Below are positions 1-9,735 of a stretch of 64,000 bases of DNA, in pieces. The first letter of the stretch is position 1. Each line of letters starts with the position of its first letter. The position numbers and the translations under genes were made by a program. Under the pieces are notes generated by a model. That model had not been told where the DNA came from and made no database searches. It was given only the letters and a program-made list of their open reading frames with translations. Source of the stretch: BM003 sp963699835 (lineage in GTDB: Bacteria > Pseudomonadota > Gammaproteobacteria > Steroidobacterales > BM003); assembly GCA_963699835.1 (NCBI GenBank), contig CAVOVJ010000012.1, positions 1 through 64,000 on the forward strand. Reading direction: 5' to 3'.

Positions 1-136
1 AAGCTGGCCTGGGCTCCGGCGCCGCCCTGCACAACCACACCGTAGCCGAGTTCGATGAGCTGGGTCGCGACTTCGGGGGTTGTCGCAGACTCCGCCGTTC
101 GCCCGGATGAGATTCGAGTGGAACACCGATCTTCAT
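1..136 (-). CDS. pntA: NAD(P) transhydrogenase subunit alpha, N-terminal fragment (frameshifted)
   Basis: The gene reads leftward off the window edge from an ATG at 134-136. The first residues, MKIGVPLESHPGERR, and after a one-base shift near 88-95 the continuation TTPEVATQLIELGYGVVVQ followed by GGAGAQAS, match the conserved start of the alpha subunit of proton-translocating transhydrogenase, which binds NAD(H). Only about 45 residues are present. The shift lies inside the conserved N-terminus and looks like a missing base, not evolutionary decay. Alanine dehydrogenase shares this N-terminal fold, but the GERR-x-TPE pattern and the GGAGAQAS stretch fit PntA better. Confidence 0.75.
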   Translation of the reverse strand, partial: MKIGVPLESHPGERRSLRQPPKSRPSSSNSATVWLCRAAPEPRPA

Positions 137-892
137 GGACCATCCTCCGCTAGACAGCGAGGCGCGATTATCCTCAACGCGGCGCGCGATAGCCAGCGGA
201 TCGGGAACGAACCGGCTTTTTTCGTTTCGATCTGAACAGCGTCGCTGCGACTATGTCGAGGTTTTGCATAGTTCGCGAAGAATTAGCCATACCTGATATA
301 AGTCGACTGAGAGGAGAATGTTGAGGTCAGCGGTGCGGCTGCAGGCCGCAGTCGGCGGCAGTTGCCGTACGTGTAACTATCATTTTGTATTTCGATACAT
401 GCCACCAGACCCGTGAGTCGGTGAAGATATCGGGGTCGCCGACAGCCTCGCATACAAATTCCCGGCCTGTCGGTTTGTTGTCGATGGAAGCATGTGGCAG
501 TATTCGTAACGAGCTGCCCGGCCGGTGGGCCTGCTGTCGATCGTTTGGTGAATGCGATATTGTGTTTCCGGGTTGGGGTTCTGCGAGTCGGCCGGTTCGG
601 GCCGGTACGCGTGACAGCGGAGCGTATCCCGAACAGGCCGGCATGAAATCTGGATTGTCGTGCCGCCGCGAGGACCGTAAGAGCGCAGTTCCGCACGATG
701 CCTCGGTTCGCCAGGCGCAACAGTTCGTCGCGACTGCGCGGGCGTTGCAGCCGACATACAGGTATCTGCGGCGGCTGCCTGCTGGATCCGGCATGGTTGG
801 TGACAGGCGCTCGGTTCGCAGCACATGGCGCCAGAGCGTAGCGGTGCAGTGGACATTCCGCTTAGCTACAAGCATGGTGGAGAGAGTCACCG
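137..892. other. Long intergenic region, no recognised gene
   Basis: About 750 bases separate the divergent pntA and hydroxylase genes. No reading frame resembles a known protein. A 32-codon frame at 318-416 is preceded by a good ribosome-binding site (GAGGAGA at 311-317) and contains a C-x2-C pair, but nothing else supports it. A loose direct repeat (CCCGGCC...TGTCGAT) occurs at 461-485 and 517-541. The last 20 bases carry a GGTGGAGAGAG ribosome-binding site for the hydroxylase small subunit. Confidence 0.5.
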
Positions 893-1357
893 ATGACAAA
901 ACTGAATATTAACGGTGAGACCGTCGATATCGAGATAGACGCCGCGACGCCGTTGCTCTGGGTACTGCGCGAGCAAATGAGTCTTACCGGTAGCAAATAT
1001 GGTTGCGGTATCGGTATTTGCGGAGCGTGCACGGTTCATATCGATGGTAATGCAGTCCGCTCCTGTCTCGTTCCCGCGGCGTCACTCAATCCGGCGCAAA
1101 AGATAGTGACGATCGAAGGCTTGTCGGACGGCAGTCACCCGGTCCAGCAGGCGTGGGCGGAACTCGATGTGCCGCAATGCGGTTACTGCCAGCCGGGCAT
1201 GATCATGGCTACCGCGGCGCTCCTCAACAGCAAACCCGATCCCAGCGATGCCGATATCGATGCGGGTGTCACCAATATCTGCCGCTGCGGCACGTTCAAC
1301 CGGGTGCGGCGCGGGATACATCGTGCCGCTGAACTCGGCAAGCGCGGGAGCACGTGA
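893..1357 (+). CDS. iorA: (2Fe-2S)-binding small subunit of a molybdenum hydroxylase (isoquinoline 1-oxidoreductase alpha type)
   Basis: 154 residues, the usual length of the electron-transfer subunit of two-subunit xanthine-oxidase-family enzymes. A plant-type [2Fe-2S] cluster is bound by C38, C43, C46 and C58 (CGIGICGACTVHIDG). The second, helical cluster domain uses C95-x2-C98 (CGYCQPGM) and C129-x-C131 (CRCGTF). It passes electrons from the molybdenum centre of the next gene's product to an external acceptor. The stop codon overlaps the large-subunit ATG (TGATG at 1355-1359), so the two are translationally coupled. The substrate cannot be read from the sequence; aldehyde or N-heterocycle oxidation are family options. 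Confidence 0.88.
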   Translation: MTKLNINGETVDIEIDAATPLLWVLREQMSLTGSKYGCGIGICGACTVHIDGNAVRSCLVPAASLNPAQKIVTIEGLSDGSHPVQQAWAELDVPQCGYCQPGMIMATAALLNSKPDPSDADIDAGVTNICRCGTFNRVRRGIHRAAELGKRGST

Positions 1358-3549
1358 TGGCAACACAACGCGTTTCGGTATCGCGCCGCGAATTCCTAAT
1401 CGGTACGGCTTCCGCCGGTGCCGGTTTGTGGCTGCCGGTCTTTATTTACCGCTCGGCATCAATCGGGCTGTTGCCGCCGACGCTCCGCAGGCGACCCCGG
1501 AGGTCAATGCGTGGGTAGTTGTCGAGCCCGATGATACGGTGGTCATCCGCATCGCTCGTTCTGAGATGGGCCAGGGCACGCTGACCGGCCTTGCGCAACT
1601 GGTTGCCGAGGAACTCGAATGCGACTGGTCAAAGGTGACGACCGAGTACCCCACGCCGGGCGAGAGCCTTGCCCGAGATCGCATCTGGGGCAGTTTTTCC
1701 ACCGGTGGCAGCCAGGGCATTCGTGGCAGCCATCGCTACATGCGCGAGGGCGGTGCGCTGGCGCGGGTCATGCTGATCGCGGCTGCCGCCGACGGGTGGG
1801 GTGTTGCGGCGCAGGAATGCAGCGCATCAAACAGTGTCATTACACATGGTCCGACCGGTCGCACGACCACCTTCGGCGAGGTGGCGACTGCCGCGTCCGG
1901 ACTGGTACCGCCGGCCGAGGTGGAGCTTAAAGACCCGGCACAATGGAAGCTTGCCGGCAAGCCGGTAAAACGCCTGGATACGCTCGAGAAACTGACCGGT
2001 AAACAGGTCTACGGAACCGACCTCCAGCTCCCGGGGATGGTGAATGCAGCGATCAAGGCATGTCCGGTATTCGGCGGCACGCTGGCCAAATACGATGATG
2101 CCGAGGTGCGGACCTGCCGGGCGTGCGTGCGGTCGTGCGCGTCGGCGATGCCGCGGTTGCGGTCGTGGCAGATACATGGTGGCAGGCCAATACCGCGCTC
2201 GATGCATTGCCCGTGACCTGGAATGAAGGCGAGAACGCGAGCCTGAGCAGTGCGGCGATTGCAACGATGCTGGAGGACGGACTCACGGCAGTCGATGCCT
2301 ATGTCGGCAACCAGGCAGGCGAGGTGCACACGGCGATAGCCGATGCAGCGCAGACCATCGAGGCCACCTACAGCTATCCATACCAAAACCACGCGACGAT
2401 GGAGCCGATGAACGCCACCGCGCTTTGGACAGCCGAGCGATGCGAGGTCTGGTGCCCGACGCAGAATGGTGAGGCGGCGCTCGCGGCTGCGGCTGCAGCG
2501 GCGGGCTTGCCGCCGGCGCAATGCGAGGTTTACAAGATCCACCTCGGCGGAGGCTTTGGCAGGCGCGGGGCATTTCATGATTTCGTGACCCAGGCGGTCA
2601 CGATTGCCAAACAGATGCCGGGAACCCCGGTCAAGCTGCTGTGGACCCGCGAAGAGGATATGTTGCACGGCTTCTATCACCCGATCACTCAGGCGAGACT
2701 GACAGGCGGGCTCGATGAACAGGGGAATCTTGTCGGCCTGCATTTGCGGATTTCCGGGCAATCGATTATGGCCGCAGTCAGGCCGCAATCGCTGACAATG
2801 GCGCGGACATGCTGGTCTTCCAGGGACTGCTGCCTGAGGGGCCGCACGGCATCAGCTATACGATTCCGAACCTGCTGGTTGACCATGCGATGCGCAATCC
2901 GCCGATACCTCCGGGCTTCTGGCGCGGTGTGAATATTAACCAGAATGCGATTTACATCGAATGTTTCATCGACGAGCTTGCCCATGCGGCCGGCAAGGAT
3001 TCACTCGAATTCAGGCGTCAGCTGATGGCGAATCATCCGCACAGTCTCGCGGTGTTGAACGCAGTCGCGGAGAAGGTCGAATGGGACAAGCCCGCGGCAG
3101 CAGGCCGGCATCGCGGACTTGCGGTGTGCAAGGCCTTCGACAGTTACGTCGCCGCGTGCGCGGAGGTGTCGGTCGACGCTGGCAGCGGGAAGCTGAAAGT
3201 GCATCGCATCGTGGCTGCAACGGACCCGGGTCATGCGGTCAACCCGCAGCAAATCGAAGCCCAGGTCGAAGGGTCGTTCGTCTATGGCTTGTCGGCGTTG
3301 CTGTATGGTGAGTGCACGATCGACGGAGGACGCGTGGAGCAGGACAATTTTGATACCTACCGTTCCATGCGCATGGCCGAGATGCCCGCGGTCGAGACCA
3401 TCGTTATGCCATCGGGCGGGTTCTGGGGAGGTGTTGGCGAGCCGACCATCGCGGTCGCTGCGCCGGCGGTGTTGAACGCGATATTTGCGGCGACCGGCAA
3501 GCGTGTTCGCCAGGTTCCGTTGAAAGATGTCGACCTCAGGGACGTCTGA
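1357..3549 (+). CDS. iorB: Molybdopterin-binding large subunit, isoquinoline 1-oxidoreductase beta type (three frameshifts)
   Basis: The full span is 731 codons, the normal IorB length, but three single-base shifts (near 1425-1440, 2105-2115 and 2770-2810) split it into four reading segments with continuous homology. The N-terminus has a Tat-type signal (SRREFLIGTASAGAG), so the folded complex is probably exported to the periplasm. Later segments carry the typical RSEMGQG, GSFSTGGSQ, HLGGGFGRRG, FWRGVNINQNA and GGVGEPTIAVAAPA blocks of the molybdopterin and cytosine-dinucleotide binding domains. The final block contains the GxxGE glutamate that assists hydroxylation at molybdenum. Maturation would need the cofactor operon at 52681-58963. 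The shifts look like sequence errors. Confidence 0.82.
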
Positions 3550-3766
3550 GTCAGGCTGAAATGCAGCGAATGCCTGATTTGGAGTCAGGCAGTGGTACCC
3601 CGGTTTGGCTGGTGTCGCGAGAACCGGGCGATCGGTGTGCCGGACTGGACGACCTGCGTGCGGGTTGTCGGCGACGACGCGGATTGCGCGATCTGGCAGC
3701 GACGCGCACGGTCGTCTACCTTTGCATCGGGCAGGGCTGAACCGCGGGTCATCGGGAGAGTATGTC

Positions 3767-4753
3767 TTGAGCACTGGACTGATTGCGCTACTCGACGACG
3801 TCGTGGGTATTGCCAAGGTGGCCGCCGCGTCTCTGGACGATGTGGCCGGGCAGGCGGCCAAGGCCGGGGCCAAATCAGCCGGCGTCGTGATCGACGATGC
3901 CGCGGTGACGCCGCGCTATGTGGTTGGGTTTGCGGCGGCCCGCGAGCTGCCCATCATTGCCAAAATTGCGAAAGGTTCGCTAAAAAATAAATTGCTGTTT
4001 TTGCTGCCCGCAGCATTAATCCTCAGCGCATTTGCGCCATGGGCCATTACGCCTTTTCTGATGATGGGAGCGTTGTTTCTGTGTTACGAGGGTGCGGAGA
4101 AGGTCTACGAGGCGTTGTTCCCGCATAAGGCGCATGCGCATGAGGCTGCCGTCGCGAATGCTCCAGTCGATCCCAAGACGCTGGAGGATCAGAAAGTCGC
4201 GAGCGCAATCAAGACCGACTTCATTCTCTCTGCCGAAATCATGACCATTGCACTGGCGGCGGTGCCTGGTACCACACTGTTGACCCAGGCCGCGGTGCTG
4301 GCGATAGTCGGCATCGGCATTACATTGGTGGTCTACGGGGCTGTCGCGCTGATAGTGAAAGCCGACGACGTTGGTGTCGCGCTTGCCGCCAATGGCATGG
4401 AATCTCCGTTCGGTGCGGCGATTCGTGGTTTTGGACGCGGCCTGGTCAGGTTCATGCCGGGTTTTTTAAAGACGCTTGCCATTGTCGGTACGGCGGCAAT
4501 GGTCTGGGTGGGCGGCGGTATCCTGGTCCATTCGCTTGCAGGTTATGGCCTGACCGGGATCGAGCACGCGATACACGGTATTGCGGTAGCGGCGAGTTCG
4601 GCGATGCCATCCACGCTCGCGGGAGCGACCGAGTGGATCGTGACCGCAGCGGGTTCGGGTGTCGTCGGACTGGCGGTCGGTGCAGTCGTGATTCCGGTCG
4701 TCGGAGTGGTAATTGCACCTGCCTGGAACTGGCTAAAGGCACTCCGCAACTAG
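3767..4753 (+). CDS. DUF808 family (YedI-like) inner-membrane protein
   Basis: The chosen TTG start at 3767 gives 328 residues beginning STGLIALLDDVVGIAKVAA, the conserved start of the DUF808/YedI family. It has a GGGAGAG ribosome-binding site at 3754-3760. Reading further upstream gives arginine-rich non-conserved residues. Family features include SLDDVAGQAAKAGAKSAG, VIDDAAVTPRYVVGF and ARELPIIAKIAKGSLKNK, then several hydrophobic spans (about residues 78-115, 160-200, 225-260, 295-325). The molecular function of the family is unknown. It stands alone, followed by a possible terminator. Confidence 0.85.
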   Translation: MSTGLIALLDDVVGIAKVAAASLDDVAGQAAKAGAKSAGVVIDDAAVTPRYVVGFAAARELPIIAKIAKGSLKNKLLFLLPAALILSAFAPWAITPFLMMGALFLCYEGAEKVYEALFPHKAHAHEAAVANAPVDPKTLEDQKVASAIKTDFILSAEIMTIALAAVPGTTLLTQAAVLAIVGIGITLVVYGAVALIVKADDVGVALAANGMESPFGAAIRGFGRGLVRFMPGFLKTLAIVGTAAMVWVGGGILVHSLAGYGLTGIEHAIHGIAVAASSAMPSTLAGATEWIVTAAGSGVVGLAVGAVVIPVVGVVIAPAWNWLKALRN

Positions 4754-4776
4754 AGCTGTCTTTTTTCGCCGGCGCC

Positions 4777-4796
4777 GTCCGCAAACGGGCCTTTTT
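4777..4796 (+). terminator. Weak candidate Rho-independent terminator after the DUF808 gene
   Basis: A five-pair stem (GTCCG/CGGGC, one G-U pair) with a four-base loop is followed by CTTTTT, 23 bases after the DUF808 stop codon. The stem is short, so efficiency is doubtful. Confidence 0.35.
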
Positions 4797-4954
4797 GAGC
4801 AGGCTCGAAAGCAACCGATTGGCTCTATTACGGATACGCTGCCGCAGCAGTGGTTTAAATTTGCATGGGTGCAAGGCGGGTTTTCCGGTGATCGTTGTCC
4901 GGAACAGGTAAACTGCAGCGGCACGCGATCCAGTCACGAGCAAAAGTTAACGTC

Positions 4955-5533
4955 ATGCGCCTGATAATTGGAATGTCCGGAGCGAGCGGCCTGATCTACG
5001 GAATCCGGCTGCTGCAAGTATTGCGGGAGATACCCGAGATGGAGACCCATCTCGTGCTGTCCGAAGCGGCGCGTCTGAATATTACTGTCGAAACATCCTG
5101 CACCGTCAATGAAGTAAAGGCGATGGCCAGCGAGGTCCACAGTATCCGCAATATCGGCGCGAGCATCGCCAGCGGATCGTTCAAACACGACGGTATGATC
5201 ATCGCACCATGTTCGATGAAGACACTATCGGCGGTTGCCAATTCGTACGCCGATAATCTCCTGGTGCGGGCGGCCGATGTCACGTTGAAGGAACGACGGC
5301 GACTCGTGATTATGCCGCGCGAGACCCCGTTGCATGCCGGGCACTGCAAGCTGATGTATGAGGCATCGATGATCGGCGCGATCCTGTTTCCGCCGATACC
5401 GTCTTTCTACGACAAACCGGGAACTGTTGACGATATCGTTACCGCGTCGGTGGCTCGTGTACTCGACCTGTTCGGTATCGATCCCGGCCTGCTAAAGCGC
5501 TGGACCGGTGCCGCGGAGAAAAGCCCGGACTGA
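4955..5533 (+). CDS. ubiX: UbiX-type flavin prenyltransferase
   Basis: 192 residues from the ATG at 4955, matching the usual UbiX length; an upstream ATG at 4895 would add 20 non-conserved residues. The enzyme makes prenylated FMN from FMN and dimethylallyl phosphate, the cofactor of UbiD-type decarboxylases, here most likely for ubiquinone synthesis. Visible motifs are IGMSGASGLIYGIRLL (flavin and phosphate site), APCSMKTLSAVANSYADNL, and VIMPRETPLHAGHCKLMYEA, which carries the conserved arginine and histidine. No ubiD lies nearby. Confidence 0.93.
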   Translation: MRLIIGMSGASGLIYGIRLLQVLREIPEMETHLVLSEAARLNITVETSCTVNEVKAMASEVHSIRNIGASIASGSFKHDGMIIAPCSMKTLSAVANSYADNLLVRAADVTLKERRRLVIMPRETPLHAGHCKLMYEASMIGAILFPPIPSFYDKPGTVDDIVTASVARVLDLFGIDPGLLKRWTGAAEKSPD

Positions 5534-5582
5534 TCGCTCGCCAGCCGGATTGCGGTGTCAAATCGCGGCGCTAACGCGATGG

Positions 5583-7960
5583 TTATCCTGGCTCGTTCTC
5601 CCAAATCGCGTCGGTTTCCTCGCCGGCCCGGTACTTTTTCAGGATTTTGTCGATATCCGGGCAAAGATCGCGGCCACCGGCCGCCCGATCCATCAGCCCT
5701 TTGCCGACAACCGACAAACCCATCGTAAAGAAAGCCGCGGCCCCGCTGACCACGCCGCCGGCGACATCTGCACCCACCTGCGGGTGAGCCAACGTGCCAC
5801 GAACCGCGAGGAACGGACTGGCGATCGACGCGACTCCCAGCCCGACACCCTTACGCGGTTTCGCCGCAAAGTCGAAATCCAGTTTCTCGTCCTCCATCTG
5901 AACTGTGCCGTGAGCTCGCACCGTGATGGAGTCGGTCTGCAGCAGGAATGGCTCAACTTTTGCCTTGCCATTATCGAACCGGACGTAATAAATACCGCAA
6001 CCGAGCTGATGGTACGGTCTCTTTTTTACGATGGGCTGAAGCTTGTAATAGACCTCGTCAAGCAGGTGTTCGTGAACAGGCCGAAGCTGCCCCGCGGGCG
6101 CCGCCCGGCCTCTGAAACGATCTTGATCCAGCCGTCGGCGGAAACCGCCATCTCGTGGAGAGAGTTGCCGCTGGCCTTGATCCGCGTGTTCAGCGTATTC
6201 GGCGGTATCAAGGCCATTTCGTCGGGAGTGACTTCCTTCGTCCTCGCATACCGGATCTTGTCGCCGCTGAGTTCGATCTGGAACAGCGGGGCTTCGCCGG
6301 CGCTGTCCAGGCGCATTCTTCCGCTTAGTGGGCCACCATTTATCATGGTCTTGAATGGTTCGATATTGAGTGAGCCGTCCTTTACGACGATCTCCATCGA
6401 GGTGTCCTGAATATCTGTATTGCTCGCCACGATGTGATCGATTGCCACTTTGGCTTGCAGGTCAAACCCATCGAGAGCCGAGAAGTCGAACGGTTTCGTA
6501 TCGAATACCAGCGTCGCATCCTTGTCTTGTAAGCGCGGCTGGCGGCGATCCTCAAGGTAGTCGCCGATCAAGATTTGCTTTGAGTGCAGATCTGCCTCGA
6601 CGATGGGTTTCTTCCCCGGTACAACCGTTACCCGTCCGGCGAAGTCGTTGCCACCCACTCGCAACGACACCGGCTGCATGACGATCATGCCTTCGCTGCC
6701 GCTGAAATCGGCGGCGAATTCATAGTCGTAAGTGATTCGCCATTTAAGATTCACAAGCGCCATGGTTGCCGCAATATTTGGGCCCTTGGAGCGTATCTTC
6801 AGTGTGGTGTTGTCAGGTCGAGCGGGCAGGCCGACAGCGCCGTCCAGATTGACGACGTTGCTATCGAAAGTCGCTTCAAAACTCGAGAACTCGATGGTTT
6901 CGGGCCCCCAGCGAATCCCCCCGTGTGCGTCGAGTGGTCCGCTTTTTTCGAGCGGCAGGTCGATGTAGCGGGCAAGAGGCAGAATATCCGGCGCGGCCAG
7001 AGTCAAGTCTGCGGCAATTGCGGGCTTGTCGGCCCAGTTTTTCAATGAGCCATTGGCGGTGAGTTTGCCGGTTTGAGCCTCAAGTTTGCCGTCGAAGCTT
7101 ATCGCGTCATTGTCCTCTCTCAGTGTTGTCGCAAGGTTGAACGGCCCGTCATCTAGCTTGCGCAATCCGAGCAGCTTGGTCAGTTTCTCAAGATTGCTCC
7201 CCTTCACCTCGACGGTCCCATCGAGGCCTTTCAGTCCCTCGATATTGTCGAGATCCAGCTTGCTCGAAATGCGGAGATCGCCATACTCGATTTGCAGGTC
7301 GTTGTACGCCGCTCCGTTGATCATGTGCGCCAAACGGGGGATTGTGCCGGATGCGCGAAGGGGCGTGCCATGCAATTTTCCGTCCACTGATATTTGATTT
7401 GTGCGCATATCTTGGGCGGCTACCGCCAGGCTGGTGATATTTGCATCAACTGGATTATCGCGTTCCGGAGCAGAGTAGGTCACGCGCAGGTCGCTGACAT
7501 CGATATTCGTGAGCGTGACAAAACTCTTTTCGCCTCTTGCCTCGCTCGGCGAGGTCTTGTTGTCCGGTCGCTCGAAGGTCCAGTTGTTCTGCCCGTTCGC
7601 TGTCCTTTGGAGATGCAACTCGCCACCGTGGGCGCGGAGTTTTATAACTTGCAGCGGACCCGAAAAGAGCGACGACAGCCGCATCTGGAAATAGACCTCG
7701 TCGATGCGCAGCATCGATTCTGAATCCGCCCACGATGGATTGGCGAATTGGACGTTGGTGGCGCGAATGGCGGGAGTCAGTGAGAGAACCGGCTCAAAGT
7801 CGCCATCGATGCGTAGTTTCCGCCCGGTTTCGCGCTCAACGAAATTTTGCAGCGGAACGCGATACGCGCCCAGGTCGGCCCGTTTGATCGTGAACAGCAA
7901 AGCGCCGGCCAGCAGCGCGAGAATAACGGCTGCGATCAGCAGAAATTTGAGCATTCGCAT
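5583..7960 (-). CDS. AsmA family protein (frameshifted near its C-terminus)
   Basis: A large membrane-anchored protein of about 790 residues. One N-terminal transmembrane segment (FLLIAAVILALLAGALLF) is followed by a long beta-rich periplasmic region. The AsmA start YRVPLQNFVERETGRKLRIDG and the AsmA C-terminal pattern (KLDFDFAAKPRKGVGLGVAS, GGVVSGAAAFFTMGLSVVGKGL) are present. A one-base shift near 6057-6075 separates the main part from the last 160 residues; joined, the sequence reads LLDEVYYKLQPIVKKR then LGCGIYYVRFDNGKAKVEPF, as expected. AsmA-like proteins are bridge-type lipid transport or outer-membrane homeostasis proteins; the cargo here is unknown. The start could be 7960 or 7999. 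Confidence 0.8.
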
Positions 7961-8122
7961 CACGATGCGGTCTCTCACGTCGTAAGAGGCGACGGGCATA
8001 GCAACGTAGGGCGCATGCGCGTCGAATGCTGGCCACGGTCAGTCGGCGAGGGACGAGGTTAGCACGAGTCGGTCTGCAAGCGGGACCATGACGGCAAGCA
8101 GGGAAAATACGCGGGAACAGGG

Positions 8123-8434
8123 ATGACGGATTCGAGCGACGCCAATGCGCAAGTGGTGCCAACGCGGGCCAGCGATTGCCCCTATGCTGTCGACGTCAGC
8201 GCCGGGAAGACCTATTGGTGGTGCGCGTGCGGGAAGAGTCGGACGCAACCGTTCTGCGACGGCTCGCATACTGGAACCGGGCTCGAACCGGTGCGCTTCG
8301 ACGCTCCGCGTGCCGAGAAGATCTGGTTTTGTGGTTGCAAGGCCACCGCGTCTGCACCGACCTGCGACGGGAGCCACGACCCAGGCAGGAAATGGCGCGT
8401 GCCGGCCACCTCGTTGTCTGGGCCGCACCGCTAG
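8123..8434 (+). CDS. Double CDGSH iron-sulfur domain protein
   Basis: 103 residues with two CDGSH-type [2Fe-2S] sites: CACGKSRTQPFCDGSH (about residues 34-49) and CGCKATASAPTCDGSH (about 70-85). Each has the C-x-C plus C-x3-H ligand set that gives three cysteines and one histidine. Small bacterial proteins of this tandem type are redox or iron-sulfur transfer factors of unclear partner. The stop codon overlaps the convergent metY stop by four bases, so there is no room for a terminator between them. Confidence 0.9.
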   Translation: MTDSSDANAQVVPTRASDCPYAVDVSAGKTYWWCACGKSRTQPFCDGSHTGTGLEPVRFDAPRAEKIWFCGCKATASAPTCDGSHDPGRKWRVPATSLSGPHR

Positions 8435-9735
8435 TCGCTGGCAGCCCTGTCCAGCGCTTGTGAGAGATCGGCGAGGATATCGTCGATGTGCTCGATCCCG
8501 ATCGACAGCCGTACATAGCCCTCGGATACGCCGCTTGCGCGCTGCTCCTCTGCGCTCAGCTGGGAATGGGTTGTCGTGGCGGGGTGGATTGCGAGCGACC
8601 GCGCGTCGCCGATATTGGCAACGTGGTAAAAAAGCTCGAGGGCGTCTATGAACGCCCGCCCGGCCGCTTTGCCCCCCTTCAGCTCGAAACCGACGAGCCC
8701 GCCATAACCACCGTCCAGGTAGGTGTCGGCACGACGTCGCTGTTCCGGGTCGGTGTGACTACCCGCATGGATCACCCGCTTTACTTCGGGCCGGTCATGC
8801 AGAAAGGCCGCCACCGCAGAGGCATTGCGGCAGTGCGCGCCAATTCTGAGCGGCAGTGTCTCGAGTCCCTGCAAAAACTGGAAGGCATTAAACGGGCTCA
8901 TCGCCGGTCCGAGGTCGCGCAACAGGGTAACCCGCGCCTTGATGATATAGGCGACCGGCCCGATTGGTTTCACAGCCTCGGTCCACACCGCGCCGTGATA
9001 GCTCGGATCGGGTTCATTCAGCATCGGGAACCGTTTGGCGTTGGCTTCCCAGTCGAAATTGCCGCCATCGACAATCAACCCGCCGATCGACGTGCCATGA
9101 CCGCCGATGTACTTCGTGGTCGAATAGACGACGATGTTGGCGCCATGCGCGAATGGCCTACAAAGTAGCGGGGCCGCGGTGTTGTCTACGATCAGCGGCA
9201 CGCCGAGTTCGGAACCGATGGCGGCGGCCTCGGCGATCGGGAACACCGTGAGTTTTGGATTCGGCAATGTCTCTGCATACCAGGCCCGGGTGCGATCGTT
9301 GGTCGCGCGGCGAAAATTGTCCGGGTCGGCCGGATCGACGAATCGGACTTCGATGCCCATCGTCTTGAATGTGTTGGCAAACAAATTCCAGGTACCGCCG
9401 TAAAGATCGGTCGAGCTGACGATATTGTCTCCGGCCTGGGCGATGTTCTGGATTGCAAGTGCCGAGGCGGCCTGCCCGGAACCGACGGCGAGCGCGGCCG
9501 CGCCGCCCTCGAGCGCGCTGATGCGCTGTTCCAGAACGTCGCAGGTCGGATTCATGATGCGGGTGTAGATGTTGCCGAACTCCTCGAGAGCAAACAGGCT
9601 CGCGGCATGCTCTGTATCGCGAAACTGGTAAGAGGTCGTTTGATAGATCGGTACTGCCACGGCGCCGGTGGCCGGGTCGGCTCGATAGCCGGCATGCAGG
9701 GCCAGGGTCTCAGGCTGATAATCTCGTCCGCTCAT
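8431..9735 (-). CDS. metY: O-acetylhomoserine sulfhydrylase (MetY-type)
   Basis: 434 residues from the ATG at 9735, which overlaps the metA stop (ATGA); an earlier in-frame start at 9834 lies inside metA and is unlikely. A PLP-dependent Cys/Met metabolism enzyme that makes homocysteine from O-acetylhomoserine and sulfide. Signature blocks are TLALHAGYRADPATGAVAVP, YTRIMNPTCDVLEQRISALE, the PLP-lysine segment YSTTKYIGGHG, and HPATTTHSQLS with GYVRLSIGIEHIDDI at the end. The roughly 430-residue length and NPKLTVFPIAE-type insertions fit MetY better than MetB or MetC. It is co-transcribed with metA under the upstream riboswitch. Confidence 0.93.
   Translation of the reverse strand: MSGRDYQPETLALHAGYRADPATGAVAVPIYQTTSYQFRDTEHAASLFALEEFGNIYTRIMNPTCDVLEQRISALEGGAAALAVGSGQAASALAIQNIAQAGDNIVSSTDLYGGTWNLFANTFKTMGIEVRFVDPADPDNFRRATNDRTRAWYAETLPNPKLTVFPIAEAAAIGSELGVPLIVDNTAAPLLCRPFAHGANIVVYSTTKYIGGHGTSIGGLIVDGGNFDWEANAKRFPMLNEPDPSYHGAVWTEAVKPIGPVAYIIKARVTLLRDLGPAMSPFNAFQFLQGLETLPLRIGAHCRNASAVAAFLHDRPEVKRVIHAGSHTDPEQRRRADTYLDGGYGGLVGFELKGGKAAGRAFIDALELFYHVANIGDARSLAIHPATTTHSQLSAEEQRASGVSEGYVRLSIGIEHIDDILADLSQALDRAASD

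Noticed and set aside
327..899. 190-codon leftward frame in the first gap
   Set aside because: The C-terminal third looks protein-like (REFVCEAVGDPDIFTDS), but the first two thirds do not, there is no ribosome-binding site, and it overlaps the hydroxylase start.
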